DNA of 64,000 nucleotides. Source: Microglena sp. YARC (taxonomy: Eukaryota > Chlorophyta > Chlorophyceae > Chlamydomonadales > Chlamydomonadaceae). Numbering within the stretch: the stretch's first letter is position 1; each line of letters starts with the position of its first letter. The stretch spans positions 12,751,610 to 12,815,609 of the forward strand of contig CM039462.1 in assembly GCA_022414725.1 (NCBI GenBank). Direction: 5' to 3'. Shown here in pieces: positions 32,405 to 43,624 of this stretch. The notes beneath the pieces were generated by a model. It had not been told where the DNA came from and made no database searches. It saw only the letters and a program-made list of their open reading frames with translations. Both the position numbers and the translations under genes were made by a program.

Positions 32405-32668
32405 TGCCGTGCTGCCTTTTTGAGCCCCTCTGCGCGTTTCGCGCAGTTTTTTCAACCCCCTGTGGCTGCAGAGCGCAGTTTTTGCGCTTTTTGCACTAAA
32501 AAGCGCTGGCCAATTTGACGTTTTTGCGCTTTAAGCGCTGACCTGATGAATGAATGAATGAATGACCAATTTGAATGGATGAATGAATGAATGACCCCTG
32601 CTGAATGAATGAATGAATGACCCCGGATGAATGAATGAATGACCTGATGAATGAATGAATGAATGACC
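32405..32668. repeat. GCGC-rich MITE-like element plus (TGAA)n tract, copy B
   Basis: CTCTGCGCGTTTCGCGCAGT, CCCCCTGTGG and GCGCTTTTTGCACTA match the interior of the hAT-type MITE at 54058-54252. TGAATGAA repeats follow (32545-32668). Copy C equivalent: 48720-48985. Confidence 0.55.
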
Positions 32669-32715
32669 AATTTGGCAAGAAGTAGTACCCTGATGGACAC
32701 ACACTCAACCTCAAT

Positions 32716-32945
32716 GTTTTAATGCAAGTTCTTTACAGCGGTGAACAAACTCGATAGCGGAGAATATCGATGCTATTAAGAGCAGCAGGCATATAGAATA
32801 GAGATGTGTACTGCAAGGTACTGCAGTCACGTGCAGGCCACAGCTAGCCTGTGGCCGGGTGGCAGACAACACGGGACCAGGAGGGAACAGGTACAGGTGT
32901 GCACTATGCCAACTCAGAGACTGATATATAAATCAGTCAATAACA
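32716..32945 (-). repeat. 230-bp dispersed repeat, copy B
   Basis: Its reverse complement matches 53579-53806 over nearly the full length at about 85%. Equivalent copies lie at 49033-49260 and, noisily, about 16325-16595. SINE or solo-LTR nature is undecided. Confidence 0.65.
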
Positions 32946-34074
32946 CAATGTAGCTCAAAGCCATTCAAACTGAATCCTCGGTGTCTTAAACTTGAACTTG
33001 GTTACATAGCTTCAGCCAGCAATTTGGCTGCTCGCCGTCTTTGGCATTAAAAAATATCATTACCAGAAAATGTAAACTCGAACAAATCACTTTTCTCCTC
33101 GGTGTCGCTGCCTTGCTGGTTTGTGTCGGGAGACCCACCTCCTGGGGTGAAAGTCCTTTGCGAGAAGCCGAGAACTAGCAATCGCTACATGGCCAGCCTG
33201 TTCGCTACCCCTTCGGCCGACCACCAATTTCTGGGGGAGATAATCCTTTCATTCGGTTTAAATTCACTTTGTAAAAACAATTTGTCCGCGTTTACATTTT
33301 TCCTGGTAAACAAATACTGCCGAAGACGGCGTGCAGCCAAAATGCTAGCTTAAGCCATGAACTAAGTTGAGGTGAAGTTGAAATTCACTCACTCATACCC
33401 ATTGGTGTCGTATAGGAAGACACTTGTCCGGACACATAATATCATCACTCAAACCAGTACTGGTGGAGCTCAGGCCAGCGTTATGTTCCCTGTTCTGATG
33501 AGAGGGGCTGCTTTCGTGGACTACCACGTCCTATGCAGCATCGCTTGGCGGAGAGTGTTGGCAACGGAACGACAAGTGGCAACGGAAATGGAGTTGGCGG
33601 AAGCCAGTTAGTAATGATTCAGTTGCCTGACGCGTCAGGCTTCTTCTCGGTCGTCGGTCGAACAAAAGGAAAATAGTAGGGGGCCCTGGAGGTCGCGGAG
33701 GAGCTGGCGGGTCCCCTGGAGGTCTGCCCCGGGGGTGGCGTAATGCTCGTCAAGCAGCAGTGGCAGCCTCCTTGGTGATGGATGCACAAGCAGTTGCTTA
33801 CTTATCCGTACAATTTAATATTGGGGGGGTCAAGAATCAATGTAGCATTGCATGGCATTATTATTCAACTTGGTGGCCTGTAAGGCTAATGAACTTATTA
33901 GCTCACTGACTTCCCGAAGTTCCATTGAGGCAGGTGCAGCAACTCCCGAGGCTACAGTTGCTACTCCGCAAACTGCAGGAACTAGTGCGAAAGAGCAGAT
34001 TTCCTTGTCAAGCACAAAGAGCTCATGCAATGAGCTACGAGAGTCACGAAGATGCGAATTTCCCCAGGGGAAAT

Positions 34075-34200
34075 CGTAGACATGCTCCAGGTCCCTGGAT
34101 TGAGTCCACAGGCCAGGAGGGAAACGACAAATGAAAACGCCGCGTCCACAGGCCGCAACCCTGAGATACGTACGAGCAAAAGTGCCCTCCGAGGTAATCC
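34075..34200 (+). repeat. Inverted-repeat arm, copy B left
   Basis: GACATGCTCCAGGTCCCTGG ... GGAAACGACAAATGAAAACG matches the reverse complement of about 44040-44172 at roughly 85%. The arms lie 9.8 kb apart and enclose the tRNA, the RT fragment and the whole element gene block. Confidence 0.65.
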
Positions 34201-35226
34201 GCCCCCGACAGGAATCGAACACGAGTCGGTAAGATTTCAGGCCAGTCAGATGAACCGGCAATTTTGACCGGCGTTCTTGGGAAAATGTGAATATTTGAAT
34301 ATTTGAAAACAGCAAGATTTCGCGTAAGTATCGCATAGGTCTGTCCCCCTTGGGGGGGGCGACCAACGGGGTGACCCTAGGGGCTCCCCGCCCCCCAAGA
34401 AGACCAAACAATCCGCCACCGAAATTCGAGCTCGGGTCGCTCGGGAACATCGTCTATTGTCATATCTAGAGAGCCTCAAAAAGGACATTAAAAACAAGCC
34501 ACATGACCATGTTACATTTGTAAACTACCTGTGACACACTTTATCTTGTAAACTAGACTAGACACAACATAATCATAAACTTAAATCCTAAATCCCTCCA
34601 CAGGCCAACTGTTGACCAAAGTTATCTCCACAATACCCAACCAAACCCTAAAACGCCTAGCCGAATCTACAACCTAATTGGCATGTTTTTGCATGTTTTT
34701 TTGCCTCTTTTCTTCGAACTTTTTTGAATACCAACTCTTTTACAAGTGGAGCGTAAATCAAACTGTAAGGAAAGCAAGAACAACCAATTGTATCCACTCT
34801 TGAACACATGGCTATGAAGAGTTAAGAGTGTCTGTGAATGCGTTTCAAATTTCCTCCAATCTCCATCATCCTAGGATCCTCAGCCCCAAAAGTTTGAAGC
34901 AGCCTGCGCAATTATTAGGATGCTAATGAGCATAAACAGAATCCCATAATATGGCTAGGTAGGAATTCTTAACAAGAAAGATGACAAGTATGTTATTAGT
35001 ACCCCTGTTAAAACAGTTGTTGAATATGCGATCAGTTTGGAACCTTTCGCCTGGCATATTTTTTGTTCAATGATCAGTGCTTCATGCCTTTTCATATTTG
35101 TCTGCTTACTTGGACGGGACAAGTAAGAATACAAATAGAAGATCCTCATGAAACATGTATTCCCCCCCTCACTTGGGGACCACTAGAAAAGGCCAATCCT
35201 AGGCCACCAGGATGTGTCAAGAGCAT

Positions 35227-35298
35227 GGAATCGGAGGGCATCGATCCCCCTACCTGTCGCATGCTAAGCGACCGCTCTACCATTTGAGCTACGACCCC
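35227..35298 (-). tRNA. trnA: tRNA-Ala(AGC)
   Basis: The reverse complement folds as a full cloverleaf of 72 nt: acceptor GGGGTCG/CGATTCC (with two G-U pairs), D arm GCTCAAATGGTAGAGC, anticodon arm GTCGCTTAGCATGCGAC with anticodon AGC, and T arm GGGGGATCGATGCCCTC. A-box and B-box promoters are internal. No intron, CCA not encoded. It lies directly upstream of the LINE fragment. Confidence 0.85.
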
Positions 35299-35314
35299 TT
35301 CAACTGATAAAATT

Positions 35315-35784
35315 GTGAATCTGCTACATTATTATTTGTATTTGATCAAAAACAATTGCCTCCAAAATCTCGCAAACCAGGAGACCCTTCCCCATAATTT
35401 CTCGGAGGGGCTGCTCATCATTCTCCGTAAAGGCGGGGATCATCTGAAACCTGGCAATTACAGACCTATCACTCTTTTGAATTCCGATTACAGACTGTTG
35501 GCTAAGGTCTTGGCCAACCGGTTTGGGCCAGTCCTTCCCCAAATCTTATCATCAGACCAATCAGCCTTCCTCCCCCGAAGGCAGATTGGTCATTCTATTC
35601 TGTTTCTTCAACTCTTACCAGAATTGTTCAAAGCTCAAGAAAAATCTGGAGTGTTTGCTTTCCTGGATTTTCGAAAAGCTTATGGCACTGTGGATCGCTC
35701 ATTCCTTTTTCAGTGCTTGGAGACCGCAGGACTAGGTGGTGGTTTCCTCACCTGGGTACGCCTCCTCCTTTCCTCCAGCGACAC
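35315..35784 (+). pseudogene. LINE reverse transcriptase 5' fragment, copy B
   Basis: One clean frame covering fingers and motif A of a non-LTR reverse transcriptase: FSEGLLIILRKGGD, NYRPITLLNSDYRLLAKVLA, DQSAFLPRRQIGHS, FAFLDFRKAYGTVDRSF, WVRLLLSS. Sequence equals copy C up to 35784 (52097 in C), then becomes fibre-gene sequence. Motifs B and C are absent, so it cannot function. Confidence 0.85.
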
Positions 35785-38100
35785 AATTCCTAGTCAATGG
35801 AGTCCCTTTATCCACAGGCACAGGGGGTACATCACCATGGCTTCAAAACCAATCTGGACTTTATTCGTTGAGTAATGTGGCAATAGGTAAAGAAACTCCA
35901 TCCCATGCCTTGGACGTGGTTGGAAACATCCTCTGTTCAGGCGAAACAAAAACCAGTTATTTCAAATGCGGCTATGTTCAAATTGGTGGTACAACCGTTA
36001 AATCAGTTTTTACAGATCTAAGTGTAGAAGCTGGTGGTAATCTGAATTGTATATGTGACGCAGGAGGATATAGCGTATCTTCCTACAATTGGTATAGGCA
36101 TAATGGCGGAGGTAACCCAATTTCACTTTTGATGAAATTAACATTAGACGGGAAACTAGGTATTGGTACAACAAACCCAGGGTATGCACTCGATGTTGTT
36201 GGTGATTTGAACATAACATAACAGTTTAAAGCACAGAGTCTCATACACCCTCGCGGTGTCAAGTAGACTTTAACATGTAATGTAATGTAATGTAATAACA
36301 GGGAACTACAGGGTGAACGGGGTAATACAACCTGGAGGAGGTACCTCCACAAATACATTCGGGAACATAACAATTAAGACTAATCAAATAAAGTGCGTTA
36401 ATTCAGAATTCAAAAATATATGTACTGGGGATTACAACTGTTACATAAATTTTGATAAATCTTATGTAGATAACAACAATGAAAAGAGCTTTAATTGGTA
36501 CCGAAACGGGCCAGATCCATGGTCTTCGTACAGGATTATGAGGCTAACTGAACGTGGAAATCTCGGTATTGGAACGGATAATCCCGCGTATAGATTGCAT
36601 GTCCTTGGAGATGTGAATATTGTTGGTGTTTACCGTGTAAATGGGGTTCCAATCGGAATGAGCACTTTTAATGGGGATTATAATTCGTTAAATAATAAAC
36701 CGACGCTATTTGATGGGAATTATGCGTCATTGACTGGGAAACCTGTGTTATTTGATTCGGATTATAATTCGTTAAATAATAAACCATTCACTCCATGGGC
36801 AGCCTCAACAGCATCAGTAGGTATACATTATAGTGAAAACGGTGTTAATCGGACAGTTGGAATAAATACATTCACAAATAGTCGAAATCCTCTATGTGTT
36901 CAGACATATAATCTGAGGCTAGATGATGGCAGTGCAAACGACAAATATCATATAATGATATCAAACATAGGTACATTGTCCGGTGAACATGGGATGGCAT
37001 TTACCGCGAATATGACGGCTTATGTTACGACTGATATGCCCGACTCCGCTATAACTTCAAGCCGAGACAACCCAGAATTTCAAGGTGGAAGTTTGCGTTT
37101 TAAAACACGTAATGCGATTAGTGGTGGTTTGTTACAAACACGTATGATAATTCATAATAACGGAAATATTGGAATTGGTAAACTAGTACCAGCATATCTC
37201 CTAGACGTGAATGGCACTATAAATGTTCAACAATTATTAATAAACGGTGTCGCAATTAATCCGTCTGGAGCTGGATTTTCTGGGAATTATAACGATTTGA
37301 CAAACAAACCTGCTTTATTTTCAGGGGCATATTCGGCACTATCAGGCCTCCCAAACCTGTTTAACGGACAATACTCATCACTATCAGGACTTCCGACTTT
37401 ATTCGACAAACAGTACACATCATTACTCGGTCGTCCAACGTTATTTAATGGTACCTGGGGGTCCCTTTCCGGAAAACCTATCCTTTTCGATGGAAATTAT
37501 AATTCATTAACTAATCGCCCTGTAATCCCTGCTTCCACCGAAAGCTATTGGACAGCAGTCGAACCGGGTGTAATGTTCTCAGCCACGGGTAATAGATATG
37601 TAACGACCTTGATACTTGTTATTGATTTTGAGACATTTCCGAAAATGGAGTTTCACGATCAATGGGGTGCTAACAAATTTAGTCTGACATTTCAAGGTAC
37701 TAACAATCGAATAGAATTAGCCTTTATACAAGATATTGGGACCCCAGCAACGAATATCCCCTATGTTTACATTTCTACTTCTGGCGCAATATCCGGGAAC
37801 TCAGATCGTCGACTCAAAAACCATATAGGGTTTATTGACCCACAAGAATCATTAAATAAAATTAATCAATTAATGCCTGTAAAATACGCATTTAAACATG
37901 ACCCAGATAATGTCGATTATGGCCTTTCCGCTCAGGATGTCCAAGATGTTTATCCCCATCTCGTTGGTAAAGACAGTAATGATAATTTAACATTAAATTA
38001 TTCCGGACTTGTTCCACACTTGATAGCAGCTGTCCAACAATTGAGTGCTTCTGTTAAATTATTAAATGCTGAAGTAGCTTTTTTGAAAACAAAAATTTGA
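35785..38100 (+). pseudogene. Fibre protein with S74 (ICA) chaperone domain, copy B
   Basis: Begins mid-gene at the LINE junction (FLVNGVPLSTGTGGTSPW), so the N-terminal attachment part is lost. Repeats of the VAIGKETPSHALDVVGNI / LGIGTTNPGYALDVVGD type follow to 36218, then an 82-bp insertion shifts the frame. From 36313 the frame is open for 595 residues: GIGTDNPAYRLHVLGDVNI, then at least eight YNSLNNKPTLFDG-type units (about residues 115-160 and 328-415), a beta-rich knob and the C-terminal SDRRLKNHIGFI motif with Ser497-Asp498, the cleavage dyad of peptidase S74. This domain trimerises phage and virus fibres and cuts itself off. Its presence marks a virion-surface origin for the block. 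Confidence 0.85.
36219..36300. mobile_element. Small insertion with 6-bp target duplication in fibre gene
   Basis: ATAACA flanks the insert (36213-36218, 36295-36300). Removing one copy plus the insert joins the fibre frame (GDLNIT to GNYRVNGV). The insert has TTTAAAG and CTTTAA near its ends, an ACACC-CTCGC-GGTGT hairpin and ATGTA repeats. It is present in both copies and therefore older than the duplication. Confidence 0.55.
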
Positions 38101-38106
38101 ATCATA

Positions 38107-38136
38107 CTTAAGAATCTTGAGCATATTATATATTAC
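38107..38136 (+). promoter_or_regulatory. Putative element promoter before small basic gene
   Basis: CTTAAGA (38107-38113) and TATATTACA (38128-38136), 12 nt before ATG 38149. The same pair stands before the polymerase gene. Confidence 0.45.
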
Positions 38137-38148
38137 AAGTATAATAAG

Positions 38149-38466
38149 ATGAGCGACATACGCTGCGCATATGAGCCTACAGGCGACGCACCCATCAAAG
38201 TTCACACTTATTCTAGTGAAATCCACAAGACGAAAATGAAAGAAGACCCTGAATATCGTGCTTATGTAAATAATCTCGCCAGACTTGCAACTGTAAAACG
38301 GTGTCAAACAGACGGGGCATATCGTGAGAGGCAACAAGCATATACCAGGAACAGGTACCAAAATGATCCTGAATTTAGCGAAAAACGAAATGAACGTGCA
38401 AGACTATATCATGCAAAAAAAAGAAGAAAAAAGGCGTTGTTATTGGCAGAAACTGTCGGAGTATAG
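38149..38466 (+). CDS. Small basic protein with repeated DPEYR-type motif
   Basis: 105 residues, strongly charged. Three copies of a motif of the form KxDPEYRAYVNNLAR / TDGAYRERQQAYTRNRY / NDPEFSEKRNERARLY are spaced about 24 residues apart, suggesting a helical nucleic-acid-binding or scaffold protein. Its C-terminus is lysine-rich. It sits between fibre and polymerase genes, on the same strand, with its own promoter-like motif. No named family recognised. Confidence 0.6.
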   Translation: MSDIRCAYEPTGDAPIKVHTYSSEIHKTKMKEDPEYRAYVNNLARLATVKRCQTDGAYRERQQAYTRNRYQNDPEFSEKRNERARLYHAKKRRKKALLLAETVGV

Positions 38467-38514
38467 TGTTAAGTAATAATGCACATTATTTTTTTGAGTA
38501 TTTTAAGTAAGACG

Positions 38515-38547
38515 CTTAAGAGATTGTTCACAAATTAATATATTACA
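38515..38547 (+). promoter_or_regulatory. Putative element promoter before polymerase gene
   Basis: CTTAAGA (38515-38521), 17 nt, TATATTACA (38539-38547), then ATG at 38556. Repeats the arrangement at 38107. Confidence 0.45.
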
Positions 38548-38555
38548 GAATTATA

Positions 38556-40704
38556 ATGGCATCACAACAAACTTTGGCAAAATGGTACAAAAAGCATTTG
38601 GTAACAGGAGAAGCTCCACGCAAGATTACTAAAAAGTATGTGATCGAACAGGGTCACGAATCAGTAGAAGAGTTCTATAATGCTGTGGAATGGTACAAGA
38701 ACTACATGAAAGAAGAGGCAAAAAAGGTTAGGAGGGAAAAAAGGCAGAATATGATAAGGAACGCTACAAAAAAAACGCTCCCAAAAGGTTAGCCGAATTC
38801 GAGCTTTTCAATCAGGCCAGCAACACTTTGTATGTGTATATATGTATTTCTATCACAAACGCTTTTCGTCCTTTAAAGGATTTCGGCCCAGACACATTGT
38901 TGGTTTTGGCCGAAATTAACCAAGACAAATATACCAAAAAAACTGAAGAGGGAGAGTATGTGTCTAATACTTTAGCTGGGAAAACAATGTTTTCACAGGA
39001 TATGCAGAACTACTGGACAGACTTGACATTGACGACCCAAGTATGGGAGCTTTGTTAACAAGACTCATATCACAATCCCTGGCAATAAAAATTACCTCCA
39101 ACGAACCTGTGAATAATACAGTTGATAGGCCGTTCTTGTACAGGACTATCATGGATAACATAAATACTGTTTATACAGAATGTAAGTTCATACGATTTGA
39201 GTGGGACAATGAAGGAGATAGCTTACAAACAAGTATAAAAAGGACCAGGAATCGGAATTTACCCAACGGAGCATGTGCAATTGAAGCGATTCTAAATGGT
39301 TTTCAGCCAGCATTCGACTCCTACAACAAGAAATTGAAGTATCTTAAACATACACTCACATTTGAATCAATTTATTGGGATATATTCGAAAAAGAATATG
39401 ACGGAGTGTCTGACATTGACATGACAGTCGAGGATTATTTGAAGTGGTTCAAGAAGAAAGGTTTTGGAGCAGAAATATACGACAACGAAAACAGGGTAGT
39501 ATGTAAATATGAGCCACCACCTGAGGAGCAAACAAAAACATACACTATCCAGAAACTACGTGTCATATATTGGCATGAACATGTGCAGAACATAGACGAA
39601 GTGATGTCTTTTGCCAAGACAACTAAGAAGGACATGTACTCTCGTCCGTCATCCAACTTTGTAGTGCCAAAAGTCAAAAAGGTTACAACAGACATGTATC
39701 ACTTGGCAAACAAATACGAAGACATATTCCCAATTATTAAAGCTGGAATGGAAGCATCAAAAAAGGACATCAGAATCATCTACAACGGAGATATGAAAGA
39801 AGTTCTGTTAAACTTAGTTCAAAAAGAAGGATGTGACCCCAAGCCGATCATGCAAACTGGACATATTATTTCACGGTTAGAATTGAACCACATCGTGACA
39901 AAGGACGACAAACCTGTAGCCATCTCAGTTGAGAATGCATCTCAAGTGCAAGGTTTTTCAAAATGTCCAATTCTAGACGTAGACACGTTTGTAGACTACA
40001 AGAACCTGGACTCAGAAGTGAAGGGATCGTTTCTAAGTAATAAATTTAAATCCGAGATGAGCATTGAAGCCAGTGAGGTTTTCAAAACATGTTTAGATCG
40101 AGTACCAATGGGCAGGCTTGTTGACAAAGATCTGTCTACCATAGATCTTGACGAGATTACAGCGTTTGATATCAATAAGCATTACTTTACTTGCATATGG
40201 ATGTTGGTTGATGGACCAGGGTTCCCAGTTATAAATTCATGGGATATATTCTACACATACATAGGTGATAAACCACAAAATGAAGCAAAATTCACGACTA
40301 AGAAACAAAAGGTTGTGGAATATGACGAACCGTTTCAAAACAACTTCACGCATACAACACTTGATTCTCAGGGCGGAATAGTTGAAAGGAAACCGTTCAA
40401 CAAAGGATACCTGTATCTCGTCAGAATAGATGAAGAACACCCCATTTACAACCAGGATAAAATGCTCATTTATGGGTACGAAGTTGTGCAATTGAAATTC
40501 AAGTACACAATATTGACATATCTGCGAGTTGAGTGGAAGAAGTGTAGGTATCTAGCAACTATATTAAAACAGTGTTTGGGGGAGGGGAAGTACGGACACA
40601 TCCCAAAAGATTTGTTAAAGGGAATCCCTAACGAACTGTCCCTTAAGGCCTTTTTGGAAAAAAACACAACACTAGCATTCAAAAATCTTCAAGAACAGAT
40701 CTGA
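38556..40704 (+). pseudogene. TVpol-like DNA polymerase, first part, frameshifted
   Basis: Open pieces 38556-38792, 38828-39058 and 39043-40704 follow one another in the order of one protein; breaks are at A-runs. The 553-residue piece has a cysteine-led segment (GACAIEAILNGF), a helical stretch (DMTVEDYLKWFKKKGFGAEI) and the motif FDINKHYFTCIWML (40164-40205) followed by PVINSWDIF. This layout is that of the TVpol family, polymerases of virophages, transpovirons and Polinton-like viruses. The second polymerase motif (VKTDCLYAI, 40898) lies in the next open frame, so the pieces are one gene with the helicase downstream. Role: replication of the element. Family named from motifs; family-A affinity is literature knowledge. 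Confidence 0.65.
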
Positions 40705-40747
40705 TGCTGTAGAATATGCAAACAAACACAAAGGAAATGTTATACCT

Positions 40748-42518
40748 ATGGCAGACGACGTGTTTCTTGTAACCATCACACAGAAAACAGAGCTCATAAA
40801 CGGATTTCTACCAATGAGGTATGCCCTCAAGAATCTAGCAAGATTCCAGATCAATGACGCATATGAAAAGCTGAGCGTCGACAATCAAGTGCTTGCTGTA
40901 AAAACCGACTGCCTATATGCCATAATAAAAGACGGAAACTGTATCAAACAGCGAATTGGCCCATATTTCGGTCAATACAAGATATTGAAAGGATCTCTGC
41001 CTCCCAATAACGAGATTGTACAATACAAAACAAAACAAATCATAACATACCCAGAGCAAGATATTCGTATTGTTGACAAGGTTTTACCAAAAACAATCAT
41101 TGATGGGTTTGCCGGTTGTGGAAAGAGCTATGCTGCTCAAGACTATGTCTATAAACCTTTGGGGAAAAATAAGAAACAACGTTTTGAGGATAAGGAAATA
41201 TTGGTGGTATGCCCATATAACTCCCAGGTTAACAATGTGCTAACGAAAAGCAGGGAAGACGGACATGATATCCAAGCATGCACATTTCACAATCTTATTG
41301 GCCTCATTTTCGAAGGAGAGTATGGGAAGAACAACGCATTTTCACTAGATGACATTAAAGCCATCATATTCGAGGAAGTAATGTTGATGACCAGGAGACA
41401 TATGAATGAAATGAACAAGTTCATGCACAAACACCCACATATATGTGTCATAGCCAATGGGGATTCACACCAACTGGAATCGATTGATGATGATGCTACA
41501 ATTGAGATGAAATGTGACTATGTGCAAAAAATATTCGATAATAAATATACATTAACATTCAACCATAGACTGAAAACACAACAAGACAGAGATGATATGC
41601 TCCTCATCCAAGACGACCTATTTGACGAAACCAAAGATTTACAAGAAACCATCAGAAAATGGTTCGGGGATAGAATGCTTTCCTCGTTAGAAGATGTTAG
41701 TAAGCTAAAAATCAAGAGAGCAATCAGCTATCTTGTGTACAGCTCAAAGGTTTTGAACACTTTCGTGGACGATCGCCTGGAGAAAAGTAAAAAGCGGAAG
41801 GCAGCACAATGCTATACGCTGGCGGATGGCATATCACTTCGGCCAAGAGCTAGTTTGCAAAACCAATATCACAAAGAAACATTTAGTCGATAAAAATGGT
41901 AAACACATTTCAGAATCGTTAGTTTTTGGAAAGTTTGTAGATATAAAGTTGCGTCCGAATCAGAGGTACATAATCAATGGACAGAACAAAAAGGAATTCA
42001 AACTGCAGGACATTTCAGATGAAAATCTTATAGTAAGTTTATCACACGACATGATCTGCAAATGGTTCGAGCTAAGTCACTGTAATACGTGTCACAGCGA
42101 ACAAGGCTCTTGCATTGCAGAGAAGTTTGTCATAACAGATCTGCTAACAATCACGGACAGGAGATGGGTATACTCAGCTGTTTCCAGGTGCAGCAAGCTA
42201 TCTGACGTATATTTTCTGCAGATGGACTTGACAGACCTGAGGTTAGACGAGTACTTCAAAGACAAAATACAGGATTACAAAAAACAAGACAGGTCAAAGA
42301 AACGTGATTATGACTACATGTTCGAGGAGTCTGTAGACGTGGAATGGTGCAAGGAGCAATACATCAAAAACAATGTATGTATTGGATGTCAAGGACACAT
42401 GAAGGTGGAGAAGAGTAGCAAAATTCAATGTACTGTTGACAGAATAGATAATGGATTTGCACACTTCAAGTGGAATTGCAGATTAATGTGCAATAAGTGC
42501 AATACCGGTAAAAAATAA
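40748..42518 (+). pseudogene. SF1 helicase with C-terminal HNH nuclease, fused to the polymerase
   Basis: Starts with the rest of the polymerase (VKTDCLYAI). Helicase motifs are in order: Walker A GFAGCGKS (41105-41128), Ia TFHNLIG, Walker B AIIFEEVMLM (EE at 41372), III ANGDSHQLES (41456), IV FNHRL, and across a frame change near 41826 the UvrD-C-like RRWVYSAVSRCSK (42156). After a basic linker comes CIGCQGH ... VDRIDNGFAHFKWNC ... CNKC (42375-42505), a zinc-bound HNH nuclease. Two frame changes (about 40700 and 41826) are identical in copy A, hence ancestral lesions or systematic errors. Function: unwinding at element replication; the HNH may nick DNA at integration or replication. Confidence 0.75.
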
Positions 42519-42544
42519 GTTTAACGTCATAATATAAATATAGG

Positions 42545-43624
42545 ATGACGAATCTTGAATCAATTTTAAACAATAACCCGAATCTAAAATTGCTGTCCAA
42601 GGCAAAGCTATTTACAAGGCTAAAAGATGACGGGATTACCAAACGAGATATTGAAGATTACTTCAATCCACGAGAACTCACACAAATTTACCAAAGACCA
42701 CAAAATGCCAAATTCAAATTCAAAATAACCGCCCCTCCAAGATCTTTCCAAATCGATGTAGCAATAATGCCATTGTCGAGCAAGAGGATAAATAATAACA
42801 TAAACCAAATTCTTATGTGCATAGACATCATTTCTAGAAAGGCTTATTGTTACCCACTGAAAAGCGGTAAGATGGATGACATTTTAGATACCTATCAGGA
42901 ATTTGTAGGCGATGTAGACGAAGATATCAACAGTGTATCAGGAGATAATTTTTTTGCATCTTCAATATTTGAGTCTTTCAATAAAGAACTAAATATAAGG
43001 ATTTTTACAGACGTTGCAAAAGAAGACCACATTACTCCGATGGGGAACAAGCTGGGAATCGTTGACCGCTTTACCAGGACTCTGAAAGGTTTGATAAAGA
43101 AACACTCACTGGAGAACAAGACTAAAAAATGGGTAGATGCACTTGGTGATATTGTTGAGCTTTACAACAATACAGCCCATTCTGGGTTGAAAGATGCAAC
43201 CCCAGAAGAAGTGTATGATGATTATGACTACAGCCAAAAGCTATATGAAGCTCAGTCAAAAAAGAATGAAAAGATGAATGACAAAGTGACCATGAAAGTA
43301 GGGGACAGAGTGCGTGTAATGTTACAGAAGAAGACCTTTGAAAAGGAGAAAGCCACGTTTTCCACAGAGATTTACACCATTGAAGAACATATAGGATACA
43401 GATTCAAGCTCAAAGGAGTCAAACGTCTATACAGACCAAGCGAAATGAACATTGTTACAAATGTGAAAGACAGATTAGAGCCAGAAAAAGAAGACAATCA
43501 AATCAGAAGGATGCAAAGATCAAAGGCATTTAATTCCTATGACGAGATTGTTACTGCTCTTGATAAGAAGGACGAACCAAAAGCAAAAATAACAGTGCGA
43601 AAGCCCAAACGGTTTGCTGAGTAA
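42545..43624 (+). CDS. Retroviral-type (rve) DDE/D integrase, copy B
   Basis: 359 residues, ATG 42545. N-terminal helical region, then the RNase-H-fold core: Asp71 in FQIDVAIM, Asp134 in VSGDNFFAS and a third acidic residue, Asp174, in LGIVDRFTRTLKGLIKK; spacing 39 residues between the last two. Mavericks usually have Glu in that place. Further on, LYNNTAHSGLKDATPEEV matches the rve C-terminal helix, and KVGDRVRVML ... YTIEEHIGYRFKLKG ... YRPSEMNIV is the beta-barrel/chromo-like DNA-binding tail. It inserts element DNA into the genome. Open in both copies without any lesion. Confidence 0.85.
   Translation: MTNLESILNNNPNLKLLSKAKLFTRLKDDGITKRDIEDYFNPRELTQIYQRPQNAKFKFKITAPPRSFQIDVAIMPLSSKRINNNINQILMCIDIISRKAYCYPLKSGKMDDILDTYQEFVGDVDEDINSVSGDNFFASSIFESFNKELNIRIFTDVAKEDHITPMGNKLGIVDRFTRTLKGLIKKHSLENKTKKWVDALGDIVELYNNTAHSGLKDATPEEVYDDYDYSQKLYEAQSKKNEKMNDKVTMKVGDRVRVMLQKKTFEKEKATFSTEIYTIEEHIGYRFKLKGVKRLYRPSEMNIVTNVKDRLEPEKEDNQIRRMQRSKAFNSYDEIVTALDKKDEPKAKITVRKPKRFAE

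Larger units (their letters stand above)
31535..35226. other. Non-coding spacer of unit B
   Basis: No supported gene. TTCGTAAAATGC motifs recur at 31660-31880; two hairpin-bearing stretches around TACATTTTTCCTGGTA occur at about 31986 and 33292. A long minus-strand frame (33830-34450) lacks motifs and overlaps the inverted-repeat arm. Confidence 0.6.

Noticed and set aside
33830..34450. 206-residue minus-strand open frame
   Set aside because: No motif, differs in length and frame between copies A, B and C, and overlaps an inverted-repeat arm.
36219..36300. Intron (GTTTAA...AACAG) in the fibre gene
   Set aside because: GT-AG limits are present, but an in-frame TAA precedes the donor and flanking ATAACA repeats fit a target duplication better.
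40690..40760. Programmed frameshift joining polymerase and helicase
   Set aside because: No slippery heptamer with downstream structure is evident, and several other shifts at homopolymers argue for lesions or errors.
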